Source of the DNA: Alsobacter soli
GTDB lineage: Bacteria; Pseudomonadota; Alphaproteobacteria; Rhizobiales; Beijerinckiaceae
DNA length: 64,000 bases
Direction: 5' to 3'
Assembly: GCF_003004785.1 (NCBI RefSeq)
Contig: NZ_PVZS01000007.1
Coordinates: forward strand, 124,001 to 188,000
In this document: piece after piece, positions 15,437 to 23,758 of the stretch
Position numbering within the stretch: position 1 is the first letter of the stretch
Layout: every line of letters starts with the position of its first letter
The notes under the pieces: model-generated
Databases searched by the model: none
What the model was told of the DNA's origin: nothing
The model's input: only the letters and a program-made list of their open reading frames with translations
Program-made: the position numbers and the translations under genes

Positions 15437-16858
15437 TCAGAAATCGCGCTGAATCCGGATGCGCCCGATGACCTGATCCCCCGTCTTGCGGATCCAGTTC
15501 GGTGGGTCCGTGCTGATGGTGCTGAAGACGCCGCCCTGGCCGGCATTGGCGCGCACGTAGTTGACCTCGGCGCCGATGTCGAGATTGGCGACGGGCGACC
15601 AGATCAGGTTGGTTCCGATGCCCCAGTAGCGCCAGTCGCGATACGGATTGTTGCCGTTGAAGGCGAAGCTGAACCCGTTGGCCGCGTAGAAGGCGCTGTT
15701 GCTGAAGTCCACCGCCATGTAGGTGCCGAACAGCGATTGCCGCACGGTCGGCGTCCAGTAGTGCAGCGCGGCCGCGGTCAGCCCCCAGATGCTGGTGAGC
15801 TTCAGGTCGCCTGGCGCGGCGCCGGCCACGACCGCATCGGGCATGCCCACGTTGCCCACGCCGCCGATGCCCCACCCCGCGGCTTTTCCGAGCCCGAAGT
15901 AGTTGCCCATGATGTACGAGCTGGCGCCGTGCGTGTAGGTGCCCTGCAGATAGAGCGCATCGCCGGAAGCGATCATGGGCAGGTTGAACTTCACGCCGGC
16001 GTTCAGCGCGTAGCCGTATTCAGTTGAAGGGGTGAACCCCTGCGGCGTCACACCGCTGGCGAGCGCCGTCTGCTCCCCAACCCGCACCTGGTGGAGGGCG
16101 CCCGACACCTGCGCCGCGCCCCAGGACGCGTCATAGCGCAGGAGCCCGACGACGTCCGGCGCGCCGGAACCGGTGTAGGCGTAGGTGGGAACGAGGCCTG
16201 GCGCGGGCGCGACCGCGGTGGCGATGGCGTTGCGCGCTTCAACGGGATCTTCGATCGCCAGCGTGGCCGAGAAACCGGACCCGAAGGTCGCCGTGTAGGC
16301 CAGGACGTTCGTCAGGTCGTTGAGCGACGACTGTCCGGCGGTGATGCCCACCCATTCGAGGTCGCCCTGGTAGAAGCCGAAGAAGGATTGCGTGCGCCCG
16401 GCCGTCAGCCCACCGAACTGGATAAAGGCGCGATCCAGGACCACCTGCGTCTGTGCGGTCCCATTGTAGTCGACGCTCGTGCCGGTGAAGGCGTTGCCGA
16501 TCCGGGTCGCCGTGCCGCTGTAGATGGCGCCGTTGCGGCGCGCCACGTCGACGCGCACGAAGGCCCGGAGCAGGCCGTACTCCGTCTCGGTGCGCGTATC
16601 GGCATAAAGACGGCCCAGTCCGCGCGTGCCGGTCGTGTCGTCGTTGCGCGTGTAGGGCGTCTGCAGCTGGAATTCATAGCGGACGCGGCCGCCGACCCGG
16701 ATGCAGGTGTCAGTGCCGGGGATGTAGAAGAACCCCGCCCCGTACGTTGAGCACACGCGCACGTACTCGACAGGCGCCGCCTTGCGGGCCGGCAAATCCG
16801 CCGCCATCAGCGGCGAGGCCGCCAGCGCCCCAGCCACGGCCCCCAGCATCTGCTTCAT
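15437..16858 (-). CDS. Alphaproteobacterial porin (PF02530 type)
   Basis: 473 residues with a signal peptide (MKQMLGAVAGALAASPLMAADLPARKA). It has the family hallmarks: EYVRVCSTYGAGFFYIPGTDTCIRVGGRVRYEF near the start, with its two conserved cysteines, then many alternating beta strands and a C-terminal phenylalanine (RIQRDF). It forms a trimeric outer-membrane channel for small hydrophilic solutes. GGGGGCG precedes the ATG at a suboptimal distance. Its promoter must lie in the 164-base gap that also holds the terminator of the antiporter gene. Confidence 0.93.
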   Translation of the reverse strand: MKQMLGAVAGALAASPLMAADLPARKAAPVEYVRVCSTYGAGFFYIPGTDTCIRVGGRVRYEFQLQTPYTRNDDTTGTRGLGRLYADTRTETEYGLLRAFVRVDVARRNGAIYSGTATRIGNAFTGTSVDYNGTAQTQVVLDRAFIQFGGLTAGRTQSFFGFYQGDLEWVGITAGQSSLNDLTNVLAYTATFGSGFSATLAIEDPVEARNAIATAVAPAPGLVPTYAYTGSGAPDVVGLLRYDASWGAAQVSGALHQVRVGEQTALASGVTPQGFTPSTEYGYALNAGVKFNLPMIASGDALYLQGTYTHGASSYIMGNYFGLGKAAGWGIGGVGNVGMPDAVVAGAAPGDLKLTSIWGLTAAALHYWTPTVRQSLFGTYMAVDFSNSAFYAANGFSFAFNGNNPYRDWRYWGIGTNLIWSPVANLDIGAEVNYVRANAGQGGVFSTISTDPPNWIRKTGDQVIGRIRIQRDF

Positions 16859-16975
16859 CAACACGCCCCCGAATCGAGCGCCAAAGCGGTTGAACACACG
16901 CAGCCCACTACTCAAGGTCGAGTGTCGCGACTTGGGCGGGAGAAGACAATGTCGCGGCTGCAACACGCCATGCAA

Positions 16976-17001
16976 AAAACGCCGGCAGGAGCCGGCGTTT
17001 T
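16976..17001 (-). terminator. Rho-independent terminator of the decarboxylase/antiporter operon
   Basis: A perfect 11-bp stem (AAAACGCCGGC with GCCGGCGTTTT) closes a four-base AGGA loop. On the minus strand it is followed by a run of six T. It lies 22 bases after the stop codon of the AspT-type gene. Confidence 0.85.
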
Positions 17002-17022
17002 CTTGAGCCCGTGGGCGCGATC

Positions 17023-18723
17023 CTACTGGGCCAGCACCATGGCGAAGTAACCGAACACGGTGAGCAAGATGCCCGAGACGGCGTAGGCGACGGGGAAGCC
17101 GATCCACGGCACGTTGCTCTGGATCTCCACCGCGGCCTCGCGGCAGGGACCGGAGTGACTGCGGGCGCCGGCGACGCCACCCATCAGAACCGCCGGATTG
17201 AACTTGAATACGTGGTAACCGATCGCCCAGACGATCACGGGGGGCAGCGAGCAGGCGACGAAGCCCACCAGGAAGATCTTGAGCGCGATCGCTCCGGTGA
17301 GCTGGGTCAGCAGCGAGTTTCCCGCGTTGATGCCCACGATGGCGACGAAGACGACGAGCCCGAGATCCTCGAGGATGTTGCGTGCGGCGTTCGGCGTATT
17401 GCCGAAGAAGCGGAGCCGCGACGCGATCGACGACATGATCACGCCCGAGACCAGGAGCCCGCCGGCGTTGCCGAGGCCGACCGAGGCGCCGAACGCCGGG
17501 AACTGAATGGCGCCGATCAGCAGCCCTAGCATCATCCCGGTGGCGAGCGTCAGGAGGTCCGTGGCCGCGCTTGGCCGCACCACGCGCCCGAAGAACTCGC
17601 CGACGGCGTTCACGGCGGACTTCAGCCCAACCACCGTGACCACGTCCATCCGCTGCAGCTTCGTGTCGCGGCCGATCGGGACAGGAACCCCTCCCCGCTC
17701 GAGCTTCGTCACCTGAATCTGGTCGACGCCCGGCAGGTCGCGCATCTGTTCCTGCGTGAGCTTCACCGCCTCGCGATTGGTGACCAGGATCTCGGCGCTG
17801 TCGAGCGGGATGTCCAGGGCCGTGCGGTCCGAGACTTCGGGGCCGATCAGGCCCATCTTCTCCGTCATGGCCTCGCGGCGTCCACCGAGCGCGATGACGT
17901 CGCCGTGCTGCAGGACGAGGTCCCGGGAAACAGGCAGGACCTTGGAGTCCCGCACCACGTTCGCCACGCGGTACTCGGGATTCTCGCGCAGCAGGTCGCC
18001 GACGGTGCGGTCGAACCACTGGCGGTTCTCCAGCCGGTAGGCCCGCAGGGCGCCTGGGGTCCAGCCGCTGAGGGTCGGCAGGTCGCCGCTGTTGACGCCG
18101 TGCTCGGCCTCGTACTGGCGCGCCGCCGCCTTGGCGTCGATGCCCCACCAGTTCGGCAGGTACTTGGTGATCAGGATGATGCCGACGGTGCCCCAGATGT
18201 AGGTGATGCCGTAGGAGAGCGCGATCATGGAGCTCGCGGCCTCCTTGCTGGAGCCCTCAGGCAGCCGCACGACGCCGGAGTTCACGGCCTCCTCGGCGGA
18301 GCCGATGGCGGCCGACATGGTTTGCGAGCCGGCCAGCATTCCGCCGGCGGCCCCCGGCGGCAGGTCGAAGAGCTTGGCGCCAAGCACCACCAGAGCCAGT
18401 CCGACCACCGAGCTCACGACGGCGAGGCCGGTGAACTTGAGGCCGTCGCCGCCCAGGCTGTTCAGGAACGACGGCCCGACGCGCAGGCCCACCCCGTACA
18501 TGAACAGGTAGTAGAAGATCGACTTGGTGAAGTTGTTGAGCTCAAGCTTGTGGCCGTAGGCCGAAGCCCACACGGACAGGCCGCAGCCGATCACGATGGC
18601 GGCCGCCACCATGCCGAGGCCATAGCCCTTCACGCTCTGGCGTCCGAGCCATACTGCGAGCCCCACCGTCAGGAAGAGCAGCAGGTAGGGGTTGTTGGCG
18701 AGATAGCCGAAAAAGGCGGACAT
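17023..18723 (-). CDS. AspT-family amino acid antiporter
   Basis: 566 residues with the AspT architecture. Five or six N-terminal helices are followed by two cytoplasmic TrkA-C/RCK-like modules (about 200-375: LPVSRDLVLQHGDVIALGGR and VPVPIGRDTKLQRMDVVTVVG). A second set of membrane helices comes next, with the family motifs GGLLVSGVIMSSI and VLMGGVAGARSHSGP. The archetype exchanges aspartate for alanine to generate proton-motive force. Here it lies 40 bases behind an Orn/Lys/Arg decarboxylase, so a basic amino acid/polyamine exchange is the likelier reaction (inference). GGAG precedes the ATG by seven bases, and a strong terminator follows. Confidence 0.88.
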   Translation of the reverse strand: MSAFFGYLANNPYLLLFLTVGLAVWLGRQSVKGYGLGMVAAAIVIGCGLSVWASAYGHKLELNNFTKSIFYYLFMYGVGLRVGPSFLNSLGGDGLKFTGLAVVSSVVGLALVVLGAKLFDLPPGAAGGMLAGSQTMSAAIGSAEEAVNSGVVRLPEGSSKEAASSMIALSYGITYIWGTVGIILITKYLPNWWGIDAKAAARQYEAEHGVNSGDLPTLSGWTPGALRAYRLENRQWFDRTVGDLLRENPEYRVANVVRDSKVLPVSRDLVLQHGDVIALGGRREAMTEKMGLIGPEVSDRTALDIPLDSAEILVTNREAVKLTQEQMRDLPGVDQIQVTKLERGGVPVPIGRDTKLQRMDVVTVVGLKSAVNAVGEFFGRVVRPSAATDLLTLATGMMLGLLIGAIQFPAFGASVGLGNAGGLLVSGVIMSSIASRLRFFGNTPNAARNILEDLGLVVFVAIVGINAGNSLLTQLTGAIALKIFLVGFVACSLPPVIVWAIGYHVFKFNPAVLMGGVAGARSHSGPCREAAVEIQSNVPWIGFPVAYAVSGILLTVFGYFAMVLAQ

Positions 18724-18763
18724 GGGGATGCTCCATTCGCCGGGTCTGATCGGGCGGCTCGGC

Positions 18764-21436
18764 TCAGAGGCGGTCGGGCCTGAGCAGCTTGAGGCCCCTG
18801 GCCGCCTCGTAGCCGTGGATCTCCTTCACATCGAGCTTGCGCATGAAGGTGATGGCGTCCTTGGTCAGGACCTGGCCTGGCACCATGATCGGGAAGCCCG
18901 GGGGATACGGGATCACGAAGTTCGCCGAGATGAGCTCGGGCCCGTTCTCCAGGCGTTTGTCGATCTCGGGGCTGCGCAGCGGCACGTACTCGCAGTTCTC
19001 TTCGCGATAGGCCGCGAAGAAGGCCGTCCGCATGTCGCCCTCGGTCGTCTGGGGGCCGCCGTCCTTGCGGTAGGCGTCATGGAAGCGGCTGAAATTCGGC
19101 AGGTCCGGGACCTCGGTCATGAGGCTGTGGACCTTCCTCTTGAAGCCGTCGGTCGTCGTCCCGCCGCCCTCCTCCAGTTCGCGGCACACCTGCACCAGCA
19201 CGCGCAGCAGCAGCGCCACGTCGCTGCGGCTGTTGTTGATGTTGGACTGGATGAGGACCGAGTTGCGGGAGGTCTTGTTGACCTGGATGTTGAAGCGGTT
19301 GGCCAGGAGCCCCTTGAAGCTCGTGCCGTCGAACCCGGCCGTGCCGCAGACCAGCGTGAGGCGGGTCGGGTCGAGGAAGAACTCGTCCTCGTTCACGGCC
19401 TTGAGCACCGTGCCCCAGTTCGCGCCGGGCGACAGGTAGTCCACGAAGCCCGAGTTGCGGAACTGCTCCGGGATCATCGCGTCGGCGCCGAGCACGCGGA
19501 AGTACTTGGACACCAGGGGGTGGCCGTTCACGGCCATCCGGATCTTCAGCGCGATCGTGATGGCGTTCATCACCAGCCCGTAGCCTTCCAGCTCCATCTG
19601 CCGGCGCGCCACGTCGAGGCTGGCGATGAGTTGCTGGTTCGGGCTTGTGGAGGCGTGAGTGAAGATCGCCTCGTGGAACTGACTCTCCACGTGCGCGAAG
19701 TCGACGTCGCGCACCAGCACCATAGAGCCCTGGCGAATGGCCGACATCGACTTGTGGGTCGAGTTGGTCTGGTAGACGCGCAGCCGCACCTTCCGGGGAT
19801 CCGGGACGAGGCGCGTCTTCAGCAGCTTCTCGCGTGACGGATCGGGGCCGAGCTCGGCCTGCTGCCGCTCAAAGGCGTCGACGGCTTCGGGGCTGCACAA
19901 ATAGTCCTTCAGCGCCGCCGCCGCGCCCATGGCGGTGCGCGGGCGCAGGAAAGGCGACCAGTGGGCGAAGCCCGACCAGGCCTCGTCCCACAGGAAGATC
20001 AGGTCGGGCTTGATGGCGAGGCATTCCTCCATCACCCGCCGCGTGTTGTACATGTGCCCGTCGAACGTGCAGTTCGTCAGGTCCAGCATGCGCACGCGGT
20101 CCAGGCGGCCCTCGTCGCGGAAGTCCAGCAGGGTCTTCTTGATCGTCTCCAGCGGCACCGCGCCGTACATGGAGTACTGGGTCAGCGGGAAGGCCTCGAC
20201 ATAGGCCGGCTGGCCGCCGCTGAGCACCAGCCCGTAGTGGTGCGACTTGTGGCAGTTGCGGTCGACGATCACGACGTCGCCCGGCCGGACCAGGGCCTGC
20301 ACCACCATCTTGTTGCTGGTCGAGGTGCCGTTGGTGACGAAGAAGACGTGGTCGGCCCCGAAGGCCCGGGCCGCCATCTCCTGCGCCTTCTTGATGTTAC
20401 CGGTCGGCTCAAGGAGGCTGTCCAGGCCGCCCGTGGTGGCGCTGCTTTCGGCCAGGAACAGGTTCATGCCGTAGAACTCGCCCATGTCGCGGATCCAGTC
20501 GGACTGGAAGACCGACTTTCCGCGGGCGATCGGCAGGGCGTGGAAGGTGGCGATCGGGCGCTGGGCGTATTTCTTCAGGTTGTCGAAGAAAGGCGTCTCG
20601 TAGCGGGCCGCGACCCCCTCCAGGATGGAGAGATGGAGCTCGATCGGCTCCTCGATCGAGTGGAACACGCGGCGCAGCACATCGGCGTGGGGGTCGCCGG
20701 CGATTGTCTCCACGTTGCGGCCGGACAGCATGTAGAGGTCCAGCTCGGGCCGGATCCGCTTGAGAGCGCGGGCCAGCTCCAGTCCCAGGGGCGCCTGGAG
20801 CTTCGCCTGGGCGACATGCTCCAGCAATTCGCGGATGACCGGCGCCTGGTGGCGGGAATGGAGCGGCACGTTCTCTCCGACCACCACCGCCGCAAGCCGC
20901 GGGTTGAGCACGGTCGCGCAGATGGCGTCCTCGACAGAGCCGACGAACACCGGCTCGTAGACGAACTGATCCTCGCGCCGGCGCAGGCGACGCACCTGGC
21001 CCCGCAGCGTCTTCCAGCGCGGCTCCTCCTGGGCGGTGACGTAGAGGACCTCGAAATAGGGTCGCCGAGCCTCGGCCGGCGCGACGACGCTCGGCACGAT
21101 GTCGGCGGCGACGACGTCCTCCTCCGCCTCCCACTCCTCCACCAGGTCTGAACCGCGGCCCACCATCAGCACTTCGGCGACATGCCGGGCGAGCCGCGCC
21201 GCCTCCGCGGCCTCGCCGGTCTCCACCAGGCCCCGCAGGCGCTCCACCGTGGGGCTGCCCGGGATGGCGTGGAACTGTTCGAGCACGGCGAGTTCGTCGA
21301 GGGTGTCCGCGAGACCCTGCGGGCGCTCCGCGCCTGCGGCCCAGTCGCGCGCCAGATCGGCCACGACCTGCCAACGGTCGTTGCGCGTGGCGTGCAGCAC
21401 GAAGAACTGGTCGATGCGGGTCGCCGTCTTGGCCAT
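18764..21436 (-). CDS. Orn/Lys/Arg decarboxylase family PLP enzyme
   Basis: 890 residues, longer than the 710-755 of enterobacterial inducible decarboxylases. It has an N-terminal helical extension (1-150), a wing/receiver-like region, and a fold-type I PLP core: SATTGGLDSLLEPTGN, DRNCHKSHHYG, LWDEAWSGFAHW, and the PLP lysine K562 in TNSTHKSMSAIRQGSM. A C-terminal domain follows. It removes CO2 from a basic amino acid to give a polyamine and consumes a proton; which substrate is unclear. The start at 21436 has GGGAGG six bases upstream. A CAGTAAGATACT motif lies about 93 bases upstream in the sense direction. It forms an operon with the AspT-type antiporter. Confidence 0.9.
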   Translation of the reverse strand: MAKTATRIDQFFVLHATRNDRWQVVADLARDWAAGAERPQGLADTLDELAVLEQFHAIPGSPTVERLRGLVETGEAAEAARLARHVAEVLMVGRGSDLVEEWEAEEDVVAADIVPSVVAPAEARRPYFEVLYVTAQEEPRWKTLRGQVRRLRRREDQFVYEPVFVGSVEDAICATVLNPRLAAVVVGENVPLHSRHQAPVIRELLEHVAQAKLQAPLGLELARALKRIRPELDLYMLSGRNVETIAGDPHADVLRRVFHSIEEPIELHLSILEGVAARYETPFFDNLKKYAQRPIATFHALPIARGKSVFQSDWIRDMGEFYGMNLFLAESSATTGGLDSLLEPTGNIKKAQEMAARAFGADHVFFVTNGTSTSNKMVVQALVRPGDVVIVDRNCHKSHHYGLVLSGGQPAYVEAFPLTQYSMYGAVPLETIKKTLLDFRDEGRLDRVRMLDLTNCTFDGHMYNTRRVMEECLAIKPDLIFLWDEAWSGFAHWSPFLRPRTAMGAAAALKDYLCSPEAVDAFERQQAELGPDPSREKLLKTRLVPDPRKVRLRVYQTNSTHKSMSAIRQGSMVLVRDVDFAHVESQFHEAIFTHASTSPNQQLIASLDVARRQMELEGYGLVMNAITIALKIRMAVNGHPLVSKYFRVLGADAMIPEQFRNSGFVDYLSPGANWGTVLKAVNEDEFFLDPTRLTLVCGTAGFDGTSFKGLLANRFNIQVNKTSRNSVLIQSNINNSRSDVALLLRVLVQVCRELEEGGGTTTDGFKRKVHSLMTEVPDLPNFSRFHDAYRKDGGPQTTEGDMRTAFFAAYREENCEYVPLRSPEIDKRLENGPELISANFVIPYPPGFPIMVPGQVLTKDAITFMRKLDVKEIHGYEAARGLKLLRPDRL

Positions 21437-21528
21437 GAATGCCTCCCTCATGCGCGTGAGGCGGCATCCCGGGCCGGGCGCGCCGCGCAAACATGAGCGC
21501 AGCATCCGCGGGCCGACGACCCGGGCGA

Positions 21529-21540
21529 AGTATCTTACTG
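21529..21540 (-). promoter_or_regulatory. GTAAGATACT motif copy A, before the decarboxylase
   Basis: On the minus strand this reads CAGTAAGATACT, 93 bases before the decarboxylase start and pointing towards it. It is one of five related sites (21529, 21599, 24398, 27613, 27706) that all read in the direction of the gene they precede. It may be a regulator half-site or part of an alternative promoter. Confidence 0.55.
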
Positions 21541-21598
21541 TTTCAGGGCGCGACGGGATCGTCAGGCCGGTGACAACCGCTCGGCTGGAGTCCGCCTA

Positions 21599-21610
21599 CA
21601 GTAAAATACT
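21599..21610 (+). promoter_or_regulatory. GTAAGATACT motif copy B, before the small secreted gene pair
   Basis: CAGTAAAATACT differs from copy A by one base. It lies 63 bases before the start at 21674 and points towards it. Copies A and B are divergent, which fits two back-to-back promoters under the same control. Confidence 0.5.
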
Positions 21611-21673
21611 GCCCGCGTCGCCCGACGGGCCGCATGCTTGAAGGCGAAATAAATCTCCTCCAGCGAGCGGCTG

Positions 21674-21952
21674 ATGCACAAGAGGATCATCGCGATCGCC
21701 GCGGCCTTTGGCGCCGAGCAACGCGCTGCGGACCTCTATGCGCGCAGCCCGGGGTTCCGGACGCTCTGCGACGACCTGGCGGAGGTGATCCGGCTGTCTG
21801 AGACGCTTCCCCGCACGCCCGAAAACGCCGTCGCCGCGACGGAATATGACCGGCTCGTGGCCGAACTGGTCGGAGAGCTCCGGGAGTACGTCAGGAATGC
21901 GGATCAGTATCGGGGCGCAGGGAAGCAGTCAGAAAAAGGGGGCGACACATGA
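21674..21952 (+). CDS. Small hypothetical cytosolic protein
   Basis: 92 residues, predicted mainly helical and charged (DLAEVIRLSETLPRTPENAVAATEYDRLVAELVGELREYV), with no signal peptide or membrane segment. The family is not recognised. Its stop overlaps the ATG of the next gene (ATGA), so the two are translationally coupled. The gene is preceded by motif copy B, and its ribosome-binding site is weak (GAGCGG). It is divergent from the decarboxylase gene and probably responds to the same signal. Confidence 0.6.
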   Translation: MHKRIIAIAAAFGAEQRAADLYARSPGFRTLCDDLAEVIRLSETLPRTPENAVAATEYDRLVAELVGELREYVRNADQYRGAGKQSEKGGDT

Positions 21953-22359
21953 AGATGATGGTCACCGCCGCCGTCGCGGCGCTCGGGTTCCTCGCGCCGG
22001 CCGCGGCCTTCGCCCAAAAGGCCCCGGCCATATCGGGCGCCTATGTGGGCCCTGGCCAAGGCTGCGAGGAGGTTTTCGTCTTCCGCAAAGGGAAGGCCAG
22101 CTTCAAGGAGCCCCGCAACGCCTTTGGCTCCGCGTTCCTGGTCCAAGGCGGATCCCTGCGCACCGCCATGGCAAGCTGCAGGATCGGGCGCCGGTCGTCC
22201 GACCCGAATGGCGTCACGACGCTTGACCTGAATTGCACCAACACGATGTCGTCGTCGGGCATGAAGGCCTACTTCCGCGCCCGGGAAGACGGCAGCCTGA
22301 TGCGCCTGTCCGGCCCCAACGAAACCAGCGGCGACAGCTATCATCAGTGCGCGCCCTGA
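21949..22359 (+). CDS. Secreted small hypothetical protein
   Basis: 136 residues. A clear signal peptide (MKMMVTAAVAALGFLAPAAAFAQ) is followed by a compact 110-residue domain with four or five cysteines (GQGCEEVF, ASCRIGR, LNCTN, HQCAP), probably forming disulfides in the periplasm. No family is recognised. It is co-translated with the preceding small gene and followed directly by a strong terminator, so the two genes form a complete bicistronic unit. Confidence 0.7.
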   Translation: MKMMVTAAVAALGFLAPAAAFAQKAPAISGAYVGPGQGCEEVFVFRKGKASFKEPRNAFGSAFLVQGGSLRTAMASCRIGRRSSDPNGVTTLDLNCTNTMSSSGMKAYFRAREDGSLMRLSGPNETSGDSYHQCAP

Positions 22360-22385
22360 GCGGCCGCGCATCGCTGGGCGCAAGC

Positions 22386-22421
22386 GCCGGGGCGGCCTCT
22401 GACTTTGGGGGCCGCCCCGGC
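22386..22421 (+). terminator. Rho-independent terminator after the secreted gene
   Basis: A 12-bp GC-rich stem (GCCGGGGCGGCC paired with GGCCGCCCCGGC) around a 12-base loop is followed by CTTTTCC. It lies 26 bases after the stop at 22359. Confidence 0.75.
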
Positions 22422-22519
22422 CTTTTCCGTTTCCAAATTTCCGTCTCTCGCTGGGAGGCCTCTCGCTGGGAGGCCTGGAGCCGGAGGCTGGCGGAGGGCC
22501 AGGCCCCGCCCTCCGCTGT

Positions 22520-23755
22520 TCAATGGCCGCCGCTGAAGATCAGGCTCTTGATCGGCATGATCAGCGCCTGGATGCGCAGCAGCAGCGCATGGACGAGTCC
22601 GACCGCGTCCACGCCGTGGAGCACGAAGCGCTGGAACGAGCTCAGGTCGGCGCTCTTCAACTCCTCGTGGTGGCTCGTATAGGCGTTGGCGACGCAGCTG
22701 CTGCCCGGCGTCACGTCCTCCAGGCCGTTGTCGAAGAGCGGGTCGAGCCGCACCAGCACCGTGCCGGGCTTGGCGACCTGCTGGGCTTCGAGGAGCTGCT
22801 CGCCCCCGCGGAACTGGCCGGCCGCGATGTAGTCCTGCACGTCGGTGACCACCATGGGAATGATGCTCCACGGCTTTGAGATGCAGGCCGCCTCGGCCAC
22901 CATGCCGGCGCGCATCACCTGCGCCTCGATCTGCCCGAAGCCGGCATACAAGGACCGCCGCCCCGCGCCTTCGGGGATCAGCACGCCCGCCGCGCGCATG
23001 AACGGGTTGACGATGTCGCCGACCTGCAGCGCGAACTGCTCGACGCGGCCGCTGACGCCGGCGCGGATCACGGTCTTGTTCAGCTCCACCTCGGCTTGCG
23101 CCAGAGCGGCCTCGGCGCTGGCCTTCTGCGCCGGCAGCAGCGTGGAGATGCGCGTCTCGACCGCCTGCTTGGCGGCCTGCGCCGCGTCCACCCCGCCCTG
23201 GCGCGTGTCGACCAGCGTCTGCAGCTTCTCGATCTCGCGGCGGGCCACGATGTCGGGGTTGCGGCGGTTGAGCTCCTGCTTGGTGGTGAGCTCGTTCAGC
23301 GCCTGGTCGTAGGCGCCCTGCGCCTGCGTGATCTGGCCTTCTGACGCCGCCAGGTCCGCCTGCGCCATCACGAGCTGGGCTTCGATCTCGGCCACCTTGC
23401 GCCGCGCGGTCTCGGCCTCCGCCTGCTGGCGGGAGTTGTCGAGCCTGAAGATGGGCTGACCCTTCTTCACCTCGTCGCTGCCCTTGACGAAGATCTCCGC
23501 CACCCGCCCGTTGGCCTCCGGCACGATGGGCACCGTGCGGAAATAGGCGGTGACGTTGGTCGTCGCCGGGTGGTTGTAGAACACGGTCGTGATCAGGGCG
23601 ACAGTGAGCATCAGGCAGCCGACGATGCCCCAGCGCAGCTCGAACCACACGGAGAACAGGTTGATCTCCTTGCCGAGCCGCTTGCCCTGCACGAGGCGCC
23701 GGTAAAGGTAGTCCGGCAGGAGCGTCAGCATGGAGCAGAGAATGAGTTCGAGCAT
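22520..23755 (-). CDS. HlyD/EmrA-type membrane-fusion protein (YiaV/YibH-like)
   Basis: 411 residues. One N-terminal membrane helix (about 44-62, GIVGCLMLTVALITTVFY) is followed by the biotinyl-lipoyl half VPEANGRVAEIFVKGSDEVKKGQPIFRLD. A long alpha-helical hairpin comes next (about 108-225, Ala/Gln/Glu-rich coiled coil), then the second lipoyl half VIRAGVSGRVEQFALQVGD, and a C-terminal beta domain ending with helical residues. It lacks a neighbouring exporter gene. The pair with the small membrane protein at 23759 resembles the E. coli YiaVW and YibHI pairs, whose function is uncertain (possibly envelope maintenance). Three bases separate the two genes. Confidence 0.82.
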   Translation of the reverse strand: MLELILCSMLTLLPDYLYRRLVQGKRLGKEINLFSVWFELRWGIVGCLMLTVALITTVFYNHPATTNVTAYFRTVPIVPEANGRVAEIFVKGSDEVKKGQPIFRLDNSRQQAEAETARRKVAEIEAQLVMAQADLAASEGQITQAQGAYDQALNELTTKQELNRRNPDIVARREIEKLQTLVDTRQGGVDAAQAAKQAVETRISTLLPAQKASAEAALAQAEVELNKTVIRAGVSGRVEQFALQVGDIVNPFMRAAGVLIPEGAGRRSLYAGFGQIEAQVMRAGMVAEAACISKPWSIIPMVVTDVQDYIAAGQFRGGEQLLEAQQVAKPGTVLVRLDPLFDNGLEDVTPGSSCVANAYTSHHEELKSADLSSFQRFVLHGVDAVGLVHALLLRIQALIMPIKSLIFSGGH

Positions 23756-23758
23756 CGG

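Noticed and set aside
16859-18148. Possible 903-residue protein extending the porin gene upstream
   Set aside because: The upstream part is the shifted frame of the antiporter gene and crosses its terminator. The porin has its own ATG and signal peptide at 16858.
21446-21461. CCTCA-TGCGCG-TGAGG hairpin in the leader of the decarboxylase gene
   Set aside because: The five-base stem overlaps the ribosome site by only two bases and is short enough to occur by chance. A regulatory role cannot be supported.
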